Below are positions 1 through 6,463 of a stretch of 9,626 nt of DNA, piece after piece. The position numbers were made by a program, and so were the translations under genes. Positions within the stretch are counted from its first letter, which is position 1, and every line of letters begins with the position of its first letter. The DNA lies in contig CAJPQU010000077.1 of NCBI GenBank assembly GCA_905372875.1, positions 1-9,626 of the forward strand. The letters are read 5' to 3'. The notes under the pieces are model-generated. The model ran no database searches. It worked only from the letters and a program-made list of their open reading frames with translations, and was not told the origin of the DNA. Source of the stretch: an uncultured Schwartzia sp. Lineage in GTDB: Bacteria; Bacillota; Negativicutes; Selenomonadales; Selenomonadaceae.

Positions 1-115
1 CTAAAAGATCAAAATCATTAACGATCTCATCCAGGAAAGCATCCACTTCATCTTCGTTATAACCGCGAAAGTTCCGCCCGAACTCCTTATTGTGTATATC
101 TGCCGCTGTTAACAC
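1..115 (-). CDS. divIVA: DivIVA cell-division/polarity protein, N-terminal fragment
   Basis: Only the first 38 codons are in the window; the gene runs off the left edge. The translation begins VLTAADIHNKEFGRNFRGY and continues with NEDEVDAFLDEIVNDFDLL, which is the classic DivIVA N-terminal membrane-binding segment (family pattern: LTP.DI.NKEF.R..RGY..DEVD.FLD). In the family this part senses negatively curved membrane, and the coiled coil that follows (not visible here) oligomerises and recruits division or polarity partners. The start is GTG at 115-113; it is favoured because a strong purine-rich Shine-Dalgarno (GGGGAGGG) lies 7 nt upstream and the family homology begins at once. It is the last visible gene of the sepF-proC-ylmH-divIVA cluster, 15 nt after ylmH. 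The family call is firm; nothing can be said about the C-terminus. Confidence 0.93.
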   Translation of the reverse strand, partial: MLTAADIHNKEFGRNFRGYNEDEVDAFLDEIVNDFDLL

Positions 116-122
116 ACCTGGT

Positions 123-130
123 CCCTCCCC
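123..130 (-). promoter_or_regulatory. Ribosome binding site of divIVA
   Basis: The minus strand reads GGGGAGGG here, with a 7-nt spacer to the GTG start at 115. It directly abuts the ylmH stop codon (TGA at 133-131). The placement suggests that ribosomes finishing ylmH can feed divIVA initiation, and it supports the non-ATG start. Confidence 0.75.
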
Positions 131-919
131 TCACAAAAACCGCCGCAGCCAAACGCCTGTCCGCCCCTTTTTTGTCTGTCCGCTGATGGCAACCACTTCC
201 ACCCGGCCTCGCCCGCGCAGGGAAAGCATATCTCCCTCCTTAAGGGATTGAGCCGCATTCTTTACGGATTGCCAGTTGAGTTTCAACTTATCCGCTTCAA
301 TATCTGCTGCCGCCCGGCTACGAGACATACCAAACCCCGCCGCCGCTACAGCGTCTACGCGCAGGGAAGCCACCGTAGCACGAATGTCCTTCGTGCGTTC
401 TTCCCGCGGAACGATATTCTGCAAATCTTCCCTCGTCGCCTCTACCGAAGTCGCACCGATGGAAGTCAAATGTTCCACAATAAAAGGAGCCATCTTCTTA
501 TCCACCAATATCCTAGCCGTTCCGGCGGAAACTAAAATATCCCCCGTCGTCGCCCGATCCATGCCAAGGCCCATGAGAGCGCCCAGTACATCTCGGTGTG
601 TGAGGCGTAAAAAGGCATCATTCCATTCCACCCGCACCGCTGCGATGGAAAAATCAGGACGGCCGCCAAAATCTTCATGGCAAAAGGCGGATCGCTGTCG
701 CTCCGCCCCGGGATACCCTCCGTCAAACCCTACAGTTAAGCCGTCATAATTGGCGGCCACTGTTTCTGCAATCTCAGCCCCATAAGGATCGAGAAATCCC
801 GACAAACGAAATTTTTGCGTTCTTACCGCCTGTTCCGCTAAATCGACAAGACGGATTACCGTTTCTTCGCCTTCCGTCCCTTTGTAAAACCGGATCAATT
901 TGTCCCGTCCGGCGGTCAT
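131..919 (-). CDS. ylmH: YlmH family RNA-binding protein with C-terminal S4 domain
   Basis: 262 residues, the usual size for YlmH. The N-terminal part (about 1-85) has the FLDP motif (42-45) and the FDGGYPGAERQR segment (65-76); the middle part has GDILV (126-130); and the C-terminal S4 RNA-binding fold covers about 183-245 (SLRVDAVAAAGFGMSRSRAA, then KLNWQSV and GDMLSLRGRGRVEV). The S4 fold is the same type found in ribosomal protein S4 and in RqcP/Hsp15. In Bacillus, YlmH binds ribosomal 50S-peptidyl-tRNA complexes and contributes to rescue of stalled ribosomes; its long-known position in division clusters gave rise to the older idea of a division role. The ATG at 919 overlaps the proC stop as ATGA, implying translational coupling. 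Family assignment is strong; its role in this organism is inferred from relatives. Confidence 0.93.
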   Translation of the reverse strand: MTAGRDKLIRFYKGTEGEETVIRLVDLAEQAVRTQKFRLSGFLDPYGAEIAETVAANYDGLTVGFDGGYPGAERQRSAFCHEDFGGRPDFSIAAVRVEWNDAFLRLTHRDVLGALMGLGMDRATTGDILVSAGTARILVDKKMAPFIVEHLTSIGATSVEATREDLQNIVPREERTKDIRATVASLRVDAVAAAGFGMSRSRAAADIEADKLKLNWQSVKNAAQSLKEGDMLSLRGRGRVEVVAISGQTKKGRTGVWLRRFL

Positions 920-1737
920 GTTTTCTCCCCCAATGTTTTAGAGCGCTCCGTTGCCACCAACACAGCGTCTATAAGAGCTCCCCGAACGCTTCGTTTCTCT
1001 AACGCCTGCACGCCGGCTGCCGTTGTTCCCGCTGGAGACATCACTTGTTCTTTCAGCACCGCCGGGGCTTCCCCTGTAGTCAAAACCATCCGGGCGGCGC
1101 CCAAGAGCGTCTGTGCCGCCAGCATCGTCGCCGTCGGCCGTGGCAACCCCATCATCACCCCACCGTCGGCCAGAGCCTCAATCATCAGAAATCCATAGGC
1201 CGGTCCGCTTCCTGATAAACCAGTCACTGCGTCCATCCACTCTTCTTTAATTTTTACCACCCGTCCGCCAGCCGCCAGCAGGCCACAAACAAAAGACATA
1301 TCCGTTTGCTCTGCACGATCATTCAAGGCGTACGCCGACATGCCTTCGCCGACAGCCAACGGCGTATTCGGCATGACTCGTACCAGGGGATGATCGGGAA
1401 AAACTTCTGCCAGCTTTGCCAATGAGAGTCCCGCAACAATGGATACAAGGACGGCATTCGACTTCATCCGTCCCTTAATCTCCTCCATGGCCATCACCGC
1501 TCCCGACGGCTTCACCGCCAAAACGACGATATCCACCTGGCCGATAAAAGTATCCGCACCTACCTCGGCCCGCACTCGATAACGGTCGTAAAGCTCGCGA
1601 CAACGCGCCTCCTTATGATCGGACACATAGATATGAGTCGGATCAAGCCCCCATTTTTCTGTCATTCCGGCAATCATAGCGGCGGCCATTTCCCCTCCGC
1701 CGATAAAACCGGTTACTTTTTCCCCATGAATCGTCAT
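916..1737 (-). CDS. proC: Pyrroline-5-carboxylate reductase
   Basis: Catalyses the last step of proline synthesis, NAD(P)H-dependent reduction of 1-pyrroline-5-carboxylate to proline, in the cytoplasm. About 273 residues, normal for ProC. Visible features, numbered from this start: N-terminal Rossmann motif GFIGGGEMAAAMIAG (about 10-24); AVKP (74-77); MPNTPLAVGEG (122-132); the ProC signature region LSGSGPAYGFLMIEALADGG (174-193); and KEQVMSPAGTTAAG (229-242). I place the start at the ATG at 1737, which overlaps the sepF stop as ATGA. A GTG four codons upstream (1749) is also open and would give 277 residues, but it has no clear Shine-Dalgarno. The gene sits between sepF and ylmH, a metabolic enzyme inside a division cluster, as also occurs in other Firmicutes. 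Confidence 0.95.
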   Translation of the reverse strand: MTIHGEKVTGFIGGGEMAAAMIAGMTEKWGLDPTHIYVSDHKEARCRELYDRYRVRAEVGADTFIGQVDIVVLAVKPSGAVMAMEEIKGRMKSNAVLVSIVAGLSLAKLAEVFPDHPLVRVMPNTPLAVGEGMSAYALNDRAEQTDMSFVCGLLAAGGRVVKIKEEWMDAVTGLSGSGPAYGFLMIEALADGGVMMGLPRPTATMLAAQTLLGAARMVLTTGEAPAVLKEQVMSPAGTTAAGVQALEKRSVRGALIDAVLVATERSKTLGEKT

Positions 1738-2162
1738 TTTTTCATCCACGGCAAATCCATCGGCCCCGTACTGCGATCCTGGGTATAAGCCACATTTACG
1801 TTACTGGGGGCACACAGAAACACATTGCGGCCTACTTTTTTTATATCGCCGGCCAGCGCGTAAGTCGTCCCGCTGATAAAGTCAATGATACGCTTAGCGT
1901 CTTCCGCATCCGTATTTTCAAAATTGATGACTACGGGCTTCTTTTCTTTCAGACAGTTCGCAACCTGCTGTACATCATCGAAAGAGCGTGGCTCAATGAC
2001 GACTACCTTCATTCGGGAAAATTTACTATTGGCAGCCGTACTAATGTTCACCACATTATCCGGACGCGGAAGGCCGTTCCCTAAAGATTCCTGCTCCCGT
2101 TCGTCCTCTCCCCCGGGGTTTGACAACCCCATCTTCCCACAGACTTTGTCAAAAATTTTCAT
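1734..2162 (-). CDS. sepF: SepF cell division protein
   Basis: 142 residues, typical SepF length. The first residues (MKIFDKVCGKMG) match the short amphipathic membrane-targeting helix; residues about 13-48 form a polar linker (PGGEDEREQES); the globular SepF domain begins near residue 50 (MKVVVIEPRSFDDVQQVANCL) and includes KKPVVINFE and IIDFISGTTYALAGDIKKVGRNVFLCAP. SepF is a membrane anchor of FtsZ, forming rings at the septum alongside or in place of FtsA. A GTG just before the ATG could be read as the start (2165), but the GGAGG at 2170-2174 is 7 nt from the ATG and only 4 nt from the GTG, so ATG at 2162 is preferred. It is the first gene of the sepF-proC-ylmH-divIVA unit and follows an intergenic repeat with a likely promoter. 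Confidence 0.94.
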   Translation of the reverse strand: MKIFDKVCGKMGLSNPGGEDEREQESLGNGLPRPDNVVNISTAANSKFSRMKVVVIEPRSFDDVQQVANCLKEKKPVVINFENTDAEDAKRIIDFISGTTYALAGDIKKVGRNVFLCAPSNVNVAYTQDRSTGPMDLPWMKK

Positions 2163-2169
2163 CACGACG

Positions 2170-2174
2170 CCTCC
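2170..2174 (-). promoter_or_regulatory. Ribosome binding site of sepF
   Basis: Minus-strand GGAGG, 7 nt before the ATG at 2162 and 4 nt before the in-frame GTG at 2165. The spacing decides the start in favour of the ATG. Confidence 0.75.
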
Positions 2175-2243
2175 ACTCTATAATATCGTCCCGTTACCAC
2201 AGACATGTATCCAGACGGATTCTACTCCTCTGATATAACCACC

Positions 2244-2350
2244 AACCGTAAGCTTCGCTGTGCTCGCTTTTGTTAAGTGTCCAGGTATATATTCTCACTA
2301 AGCTCCTGCTTCCCTAACGGTCGCACTCGCTAAGTGTTCATATTATACCA
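2244..2350 (-). repeat. Tandem hairpin repeat, copy A (two units) upstream of sepF
   Basis: Plus-strand positions 2275-2350 align, with a few indels, to 7802-7874 (copy B). Shared blocks include AAGTGT, GGTATATAT, CTCACTA, CGGTCGC, CTCGCTAAGTGT and CATATTATA. The copy consists of a clear unit (about 2294-2347) and a more diverged preceding one (about 2244-2292); AAGTGT recurs at 2275 and 2332, 57 nt apart. In the clear unit CACTTAGC and GCTTAGTG (minus-strand reading) form an inverted repeat with one mismatch around a loop containing AGGGA. It is transcribed in the leader of sepF if the -10 at its upstream end is used. No ORF spans it. It is not a standard terminator: no U run follows either stem. 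Confidence 0.7.
2342..2350 (-). promoter_or_regulatory. Extended -10 promoter motif, probable sepF operon promoter
   Basis: Minus-strand TGGTATAAT is a perfect extended -10 (TGnTATAAT). No good -35 is seen; the hexamer TGGCAA 17 nt upstream matches the consensus at only three positions, which an extended -10 tolerates. A transcript from about 2335 would carry a leader of roughly 170 nt made largely of the repeat, ending at the sepF start. It lies at the upstream edge of repeat copy A. Confidence 0.5.
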
Positions 2351-2491
2351 TTCTTGCTGGTTTATTGCCACCGCTTCCGATTGAATCGCCAAAATATAGC
2401 ACACCGCCAGGAAAAGATATCCCCCCCGCAACCGCTTTGCCTTCTCCAAATTACTTGCAGAAAGAGGTGCGGCAAAAAATAAGTTCCCATC
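2351..2491. other. Intergenic stretch between ftsK and the repeat, no firm feature
   Basis: Follows the ftsK stop. I find no strong stem followed by a T run on the minus strand, so no intrinsic terminator for ftsK can be named; read-through into sepF is possible. The only open frame in the gene direction is a 42-codon one (2362-2490) starting 1 nt after the ftsK stop, rich in Trp, Arg and Cys and without recognisable homology; I do not annotate it as a gene. Confidence 0.4.
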
Positions 2492-5161
2492 TCACCTGTT
2501 GACAATTTCCCCCAAGGAAGCCAACAGATTATCCGCTTGCTCCTTTGTCATGAGAATTTCCCGCGGCTTACTGCCCACGTTGGGGCCAATGATCTTTAGC
2601 TCTTCCATGGTATCAATGAGCCGTGCTGCCCGTGTATAACCGATACGAAAACGACGCTGTACACTTGACGTAGAGGCTTGTCCGGCACTCAACACCAAAT
2701 CTACTGCCGGAGCTAAAAGTTCATCTATAGAGACAGTGGTAGAATCGGTATCTCCCGATTCGTCTGTCGCTTTTTCTGTAAAATCGATCAAATCTTCATT
2801 GGGAACCGCCTGCTGCCCCTGAGCACGAATATACTCCATCAGATGTTCGATCTCCTCGTCACTGATAAACGCCCCTTGTACCCGAAGAGGCTTCGCGGAA
2901 CCGACAGGAGAAAAGAGCATGTCACCGTTTCCTAAAAGTTTTTCCGCGCCGCCCCGATCCAAGATCGTACGCGAATCCGTAATCGAGGAAACCGCAAAGG
3001 AAATACGCGACGGAATATTGGCTTTGATTAGGCCGGTAATGACATTAACCGAAGGGCGTTGGGTAGCCAACACCAGATGAATTCCCGCGGCTCGTGCTTT
3101 CTGAGCCAGGCGGCAAATAGCATCTTCCACTTCGTGGGAAGCCACCATCATCAAATCCGCTAATTCATCAATAATAATGACGACCGCGGGCATTTTTTCT
3201 TCGTCAGCCGCCACGCGATTATAATGCCGCAGATCCCGAACCCCCGCCTGTGCGAATTTAGCATAGCGATTTTCCATCTCCCGTACCGACCAATTAAGGA
3301 CAGAAGCCGCTTTTTGCGCATCAGTCACTACCGGAGCCATAAGATGTGGAATATCGTTGTAGCTGGAAAGCTCCACCATCTTGGGATCGATGAGAATGAA
3401 TTTAACTTCATCCGGCGCAGCTTTAAATAAAATACTGGTGATCAGGGTATTGATACAAACAGACTTGCCCGATCCTGTGGCCCCTGCCACCAAAAGGTGT
3501 GGCATTTTCGCCAGATCGGCCAGAATTGTCTGCCCGCCGATGTCCATGCCCAGCCCCACCGTCAATTTGGAAGAAGCGGCGGCAAAAGCTCCCGTTTCCA
3601 ATACATCGCGCAATTGAACACTATCTAATTTTTTATTTGGCACTTCAATGCCGATAACGGATTTTCCCGGCACCGGTTCAATGCGAACCGAAAAAGCAGC
3701 CAGCGCTAAGGCCAAATCATCCGCCAAATTCGTAATTTTACTGACTTTGACCCCCGGAGCCGGTTCCACTTCGTAGCGGGTCACCGCCGGACCGTGGCAA
3801 GCGTTTACGATCATGGCTTTGACGTGAAAATTTTCCAACGTCTGGGTCAGAATCCGGGAATTTTCCGCCATTTCCTGCGTCAGCTGCATATTCTGTACCC
3901 GATCATGACGGCGCAAAATATCGGTTACTTTAGGAAGGATATAAACACCTGTAGCGACTGACGCCGACACAGGATCGCCCCTTTTGGCAGGCGCCGCCCC
4001 GCCATCCATCGCGCCCGCTTCTGCCGAAGCATCCGGCATATCACTTTCCGCCGTCGGAGCCGCAGCCAGGAATTTCTCTCTTGACGTGTCCTTCACCGAG
4101 ATATCTTCTATTTCAGCATCTGCCCCCTTCTTCGCGGGAAAAAATGCAGCTTCGTCTGAACTCATACCACCAAAAGATAAGGCCGCCGCCATATCGTCGA
4201 CCGGCTCTGATTCCGTCGGCAGCGATTCATTATCCATCGCCTGTTCATTAGACGACTGCACCTTCGGTCCCTGTGCTTCCATCGGTGGTTCAGGCCTGAC
4301 CAAAGAAGATTTCTCCGCCGCTGTTTTCTCCTCCCGCACTTTAGTCAAAAGAGCGGCCGCAGCCAAGCGCCGTCCTTCATCATTGTCCAGTGTATCCCGA
4401 AAAAAAGAAAAGGAAGGCGTTGCCTTCATATCACGAGGGAGTGTGCCTTCCTCCCCCTCGTATGACGACCTCGCATTCTCTTCCGATAAAGGAATTGAGT
4501 CTGAAAAGCGGGTATCCTTCTCCTGATCATACAGATTATCTGCTCCGTTTCTCTCCGATAAAACAGAAGGCGGTGAAACCGGCGATGAATAGAGATGGCC
4601 GACTTTTTCCCGGGCCACAGCCAAGCTTTCTCTTGCTTTTCGGCTCGTTTTGCTAACGCCGGAAGCCAACGACCATGAAGTCACGATTAACAAGGAACCG
4701 ACAGCCACGGCTCCTAAGAGGATCATACTGCCTGTAGCACCAAAAAATTTTCGGACGAAAAAAAGAAGACCGCCCCCCAAGAGACCGCCACCCAGTGGCA
4801 AACTGTCGGGCAATATCTCCGCCCCTACCGGAATAACGAAATGATGATACATTGCCAAGAATGAAGCAAACAGGGCAGCCATGCCCGTCGTGCCACGAGA
4901 AAGGCTGAGCCCCTGATGTCTAAGGATGAAGCGCAGTCCGATCCCGAACAAAAAAGCCCCCGCTGCCCAACTGCCCACGCCAAAAAAATAGCGCAAGAGC
5001 CTCGCAAAATAAAAGCCCACAAAGCCCACATTCCAACCGAACAAGCCGCCGATAGAAATGATCGCGCCCGTCAAAAAAACAAGTCCGATCAATTCGTATC
5101 CGCGACTTTCCGAGGTCTTTTTTATGGGACGTCTTTGCCTTCTTTTACGTTTTTTTTCCAA
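2492..5161 (-). CDS. ftsK: FtsK/SpoIIIE-family septal DNA translocase
   Basis: 889 residues. Order of parts: short basic N-terminus (KKRKRRQRRPIKK); four hydrophobic membrane segments (about 22-43, 48-80, 89-112, 127-163); a long acidic, Ala/Ser/Glu-rich low-complexity linker (about 170-400); the RecA-like motor (about 405-790) with Walker A GATGSGKS (560-567), the IDPKMVELS motif (591-599) and Walker B VVIIIDELADL (660-670); and a C-terminal winged-helix gamma domain (about 810-880, STSSVQRRFRIGYTRAARLID) that in the family reads oriented chromosomal sequences. It is a hexameric ATP-driven pump that clears chromosome ends through the closing septum and activates XerCD at dif. The start is TTG at 5161: an in-frame TGA lies three codons upstream, the next Met is residue 93, inside the third membrane segment, and AGGTGA sits just upstream. 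It follows mtaD by 18 nt and is probably cotranscribed with it. Confidence 0.96.
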   Translation of the reverse strand: MEKKRKRRQRRPIKKTSESRGYELIGLVFLTGAIISIGGLFGWNVGFVGFYFARLLRYFFGVGSWAAGAFLFGIGLRFILRHQGLSLSRGTTGMAALFASFLAMYHHFVIPVGAEILPDSLPLGGGLLGGGLLFFVRKFFGATGSMILLGAVAVGSLLIVTSWSLASGVSKTSRKARESLAVAREKVGHLYSSPVSPPSVLSERNGADNLYDQEKDTRFSDSIPLSEENARSSYEGEEGTLPRDMKATPSFSFFRDTLDNDEGRRLAAAALLTKVREEKTAAEKSSLVRPEPPMEAQGPKVQSSNEQAMDNESLPTESEPVDDMAAALSFGGMSSDEAAFFPAKKGADAEIEDISVKDTSREKFLAAAPTAESDMPDASAEAGAMDGGAAPAKRGDPVSASVATGVYILPKVTDILRRHDRVQNMQLTQEMAENSRILTQTLENFHVKAMIVNACHGPAVTRYEVEPAPGVKVSKITNLADDLALALAAFSVRIEPVPGKSVIGIEVPNKKLDSVQLRDVLETGAFAAASSKLTVGLGMDIGGQTILADLAKMPHLLVAGATGSGKSVCINTLITSILFKAAPDEVKFILIDPKMVELSSYNDIPHLMAPVVTDAQKAASVLNWSVREMENRYAKFAQAGVRDLRHYNRVAADEEKMPAVVIIIDELADLMMVASHEVEDAICRLAQKARAAGIHLVLATQRPSVNVITGLIKANIPSRISFAVSSITDSRTILDRGGAEKLLGNGDMLFSPVGSAKPLRVQGAFISDEEIEHLMEYIRAQGQQAVPNEDLIDFTEKATDESGDTDSTTVSIDELLAPAVDLVLSAGQASTSSVQRRFRIGYTRAARLIDTMEELKIIGPNVGSKPREILMTKEQADNLLASLGEIVNR

Positions 5162-5179
5162 CGACCATCACCTGAAACA

Positions 5180-6454
5180 TCAATGAGATATACGCATCGC
5201 GCAGCGATTGGCTTCGTAGCAAATGCGTTCTTCATCCAGTGAAAGTAATTCTCTCTTTTCCATCAGTACCCTGCCGTTGGCCATGACGGTATCGACAGAA
5301 CGGCTGGAGGCTGAGTAGGCTAAGAGGGACACAAGGTCAAACTTCGGGCACCATTCCGCCCTGCTCATATCCAAGAGGACGATATCAGCTAAGGCCCCCT
5401 TCTCCAACCGTCCCAGATTTTTTATCCCGACCGCCCGAGCACCTTCTTCCATCCCCATGCGCACTGCTTCCCAAGCAGGAACCGCCAAGGGATCCAGTGT
5501 ATGCACCTTATGGAGAAGCGCCGCTAAACGAACTTCTTCCAGCATATCCAAATTGTTGTTGCTCGACGCCCCATCGGTCCCCAAGGCCACGCAAAGTCCC
5601 GCCTTCAGCATCTCGGGCACCGGTGCGACTCCACTGGCAAGTTTCATATTGCTCCCCGGATTATGGGCCACCCGCACGCCGTATTTTTTCATCAGGGCAA
5701 TATCTTCCGCCGTCACATGGACACAATGCGCTGCCAAGACGCCGCACTCCAATATCCCCACCTTTTCCATCAGGGCGATAGGCGTCATCCCGTGTTCTTT
5801 CAGGCAATTTTCCACCTCGCCCTTCGTTTCTGAAAGATGGATGTGAACTTCAGCCTGGTACTCTGCAGCGGCTTCCGCCACCTGCCGCAAAAAGTCCGGC
5901 GGGCAAGTGTATGGAGCATGAGGACCAAACATAACGGTCAGGCGTCCCTCCCCCGCACCATGAAAATTCTTATACAGTTCCTTATTCTCTTCAAGGGCTT
6001 GCTGTCCATTCGGCGCCACGCCGATCATCCCCCGAGCCAAAACGCCCCGCAAACCGGATTCGAGGGTGGCTTCCGCCACTTTATCCATATCGCCGTACAT
6101 GTCGGCAAAGGTAGTGGTACCGCTGCGAATCATCTCCACTGCCGCCAACATGGCACCCCAGTAAACATCCTCTTTCTTCATTTTGGCCTCCACGGGCCAG
6201 ATTTTATTTTCCAACCAGTCCATGAGCTTCATATCATCAGCGTAGCTGCGCAGCAAGGTCATGGAAATATGCGTATGGGCATTGACGAAACCGGGAATAG
6301 CAAACTTTCCGGTTCCATCAATAATCGTATCCGCCGCCCAATTTTTCTCCGTCTCCCCCACGGCGGCGATGGTCTGCCCTTCAACAGCTAAATTCCCCTG
6401 GGTCACGCACCCGTCAGGAAGCAAGAGGGAAGCGTTCTTGATTAAGGTTTTCAT
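5180..6454 (-). CDS. mtaD: 5-methylthioadenosine / S-adenosylhomocysteine deaminase
   Basis: 424-residue amidohydrolase of the TrzF/MtaD type. It has the metal-binding HxH (H60, H62, in GFVNAHTHISMTLLRS), HIHLSET (204-210) with H206 and E209, AAHCVH (241-246), AHNPGSNMKLASGVAPV (263-279) and LGTDGASSNNNLDM (291-304) with the catalytic Asp at 294. Family members deaminate S-adenosylhomocysteine, methylthioadenosine and sometimes 5'-deoxyadenosine or adenosine to the inosine forms, releasing ammonia. AGGAGA 6 nt before the ATG overlaps the ahcY stop, and the gap to ahcY is 9 nt, so the two are almost certainly one operon acting on the same metabolite. Exact substrate preference cannot be read from sequence; other deaminases of the same superfamily (such as guanine deaminase or atrazine-type hydrolases) are less likely given the neighbour. 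Confidence 0.92.
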   Translation of the reverse strand: MKTLIKNASLLLPDGCVTQGNLAVEGQTIAAVGETEKNWAADTIIDGTGKFAIPGFVNAHTHISMTLLRSYADDMKLMDWLENKIWPVEAKMKKEDVYWGAMLAAVEMIRSGTTTFADMYGDMDKVAEATLESGLRGVLARGMIGVAPNGQQALEENKELYKNFHGAGEGRLTVMFGPHAPYTCPPDFLRQVAEAAAEYQAEVHIHLSETKGEVENCLKEHGMTPIALMEKVGILECGVLAAHCVHVTAEDIALMKKYGVRVAHNPGSNMKLASGVAPVPEMLKAGLCVALGTDGASSNNNLDMLEEVRLAALLHKVHTLDPLAVPAWEAVRMGMEEGARAVGIKNLGRLEKGALADIVLLDMSRAEWCPKFDLVSLLAYSASSRSVDTVMANGRVLMEKRELLSLDEERICYEANRCAMRISH

Positions 6455-6463
6455 TATTTCTCC

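Noticed and set aside
276..749. Plus-strand 157-codon open frame opposite ylmH
   Set aside because: Fully antisense to a clear family member; Ser/Arg/Pro-rich composition and no homology or ribosome binding site.
2175..2250. Second sepF promoter with TATTAT near 2179 or TAGAAT near 2220
   Set aside because: The first would start transcription within the ribosome binding site; the second has only a 15-nt spacing to a poor -35. Both are weaker than the extended -10 at 2342-2350.
2244..2350. CRISPR array
   Set aside because: Only two degenerate units per site, units are hairpin-forming with short TATA spacers of similar sequence, and no cas genes are near.
3984..4526. Plus-strand 180-codon open frame opposite the FtsK linker
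   Set aside because: Composition (Ser/Ala/Gly) mirrors the low-complexity linker codons on the other strand; no independent support.
5837..6391. Plus-strand 184-codon open frame opposite mtaD
   Set aside because: Shadow of mtaD, with an implausible His/Arg-rich translation.
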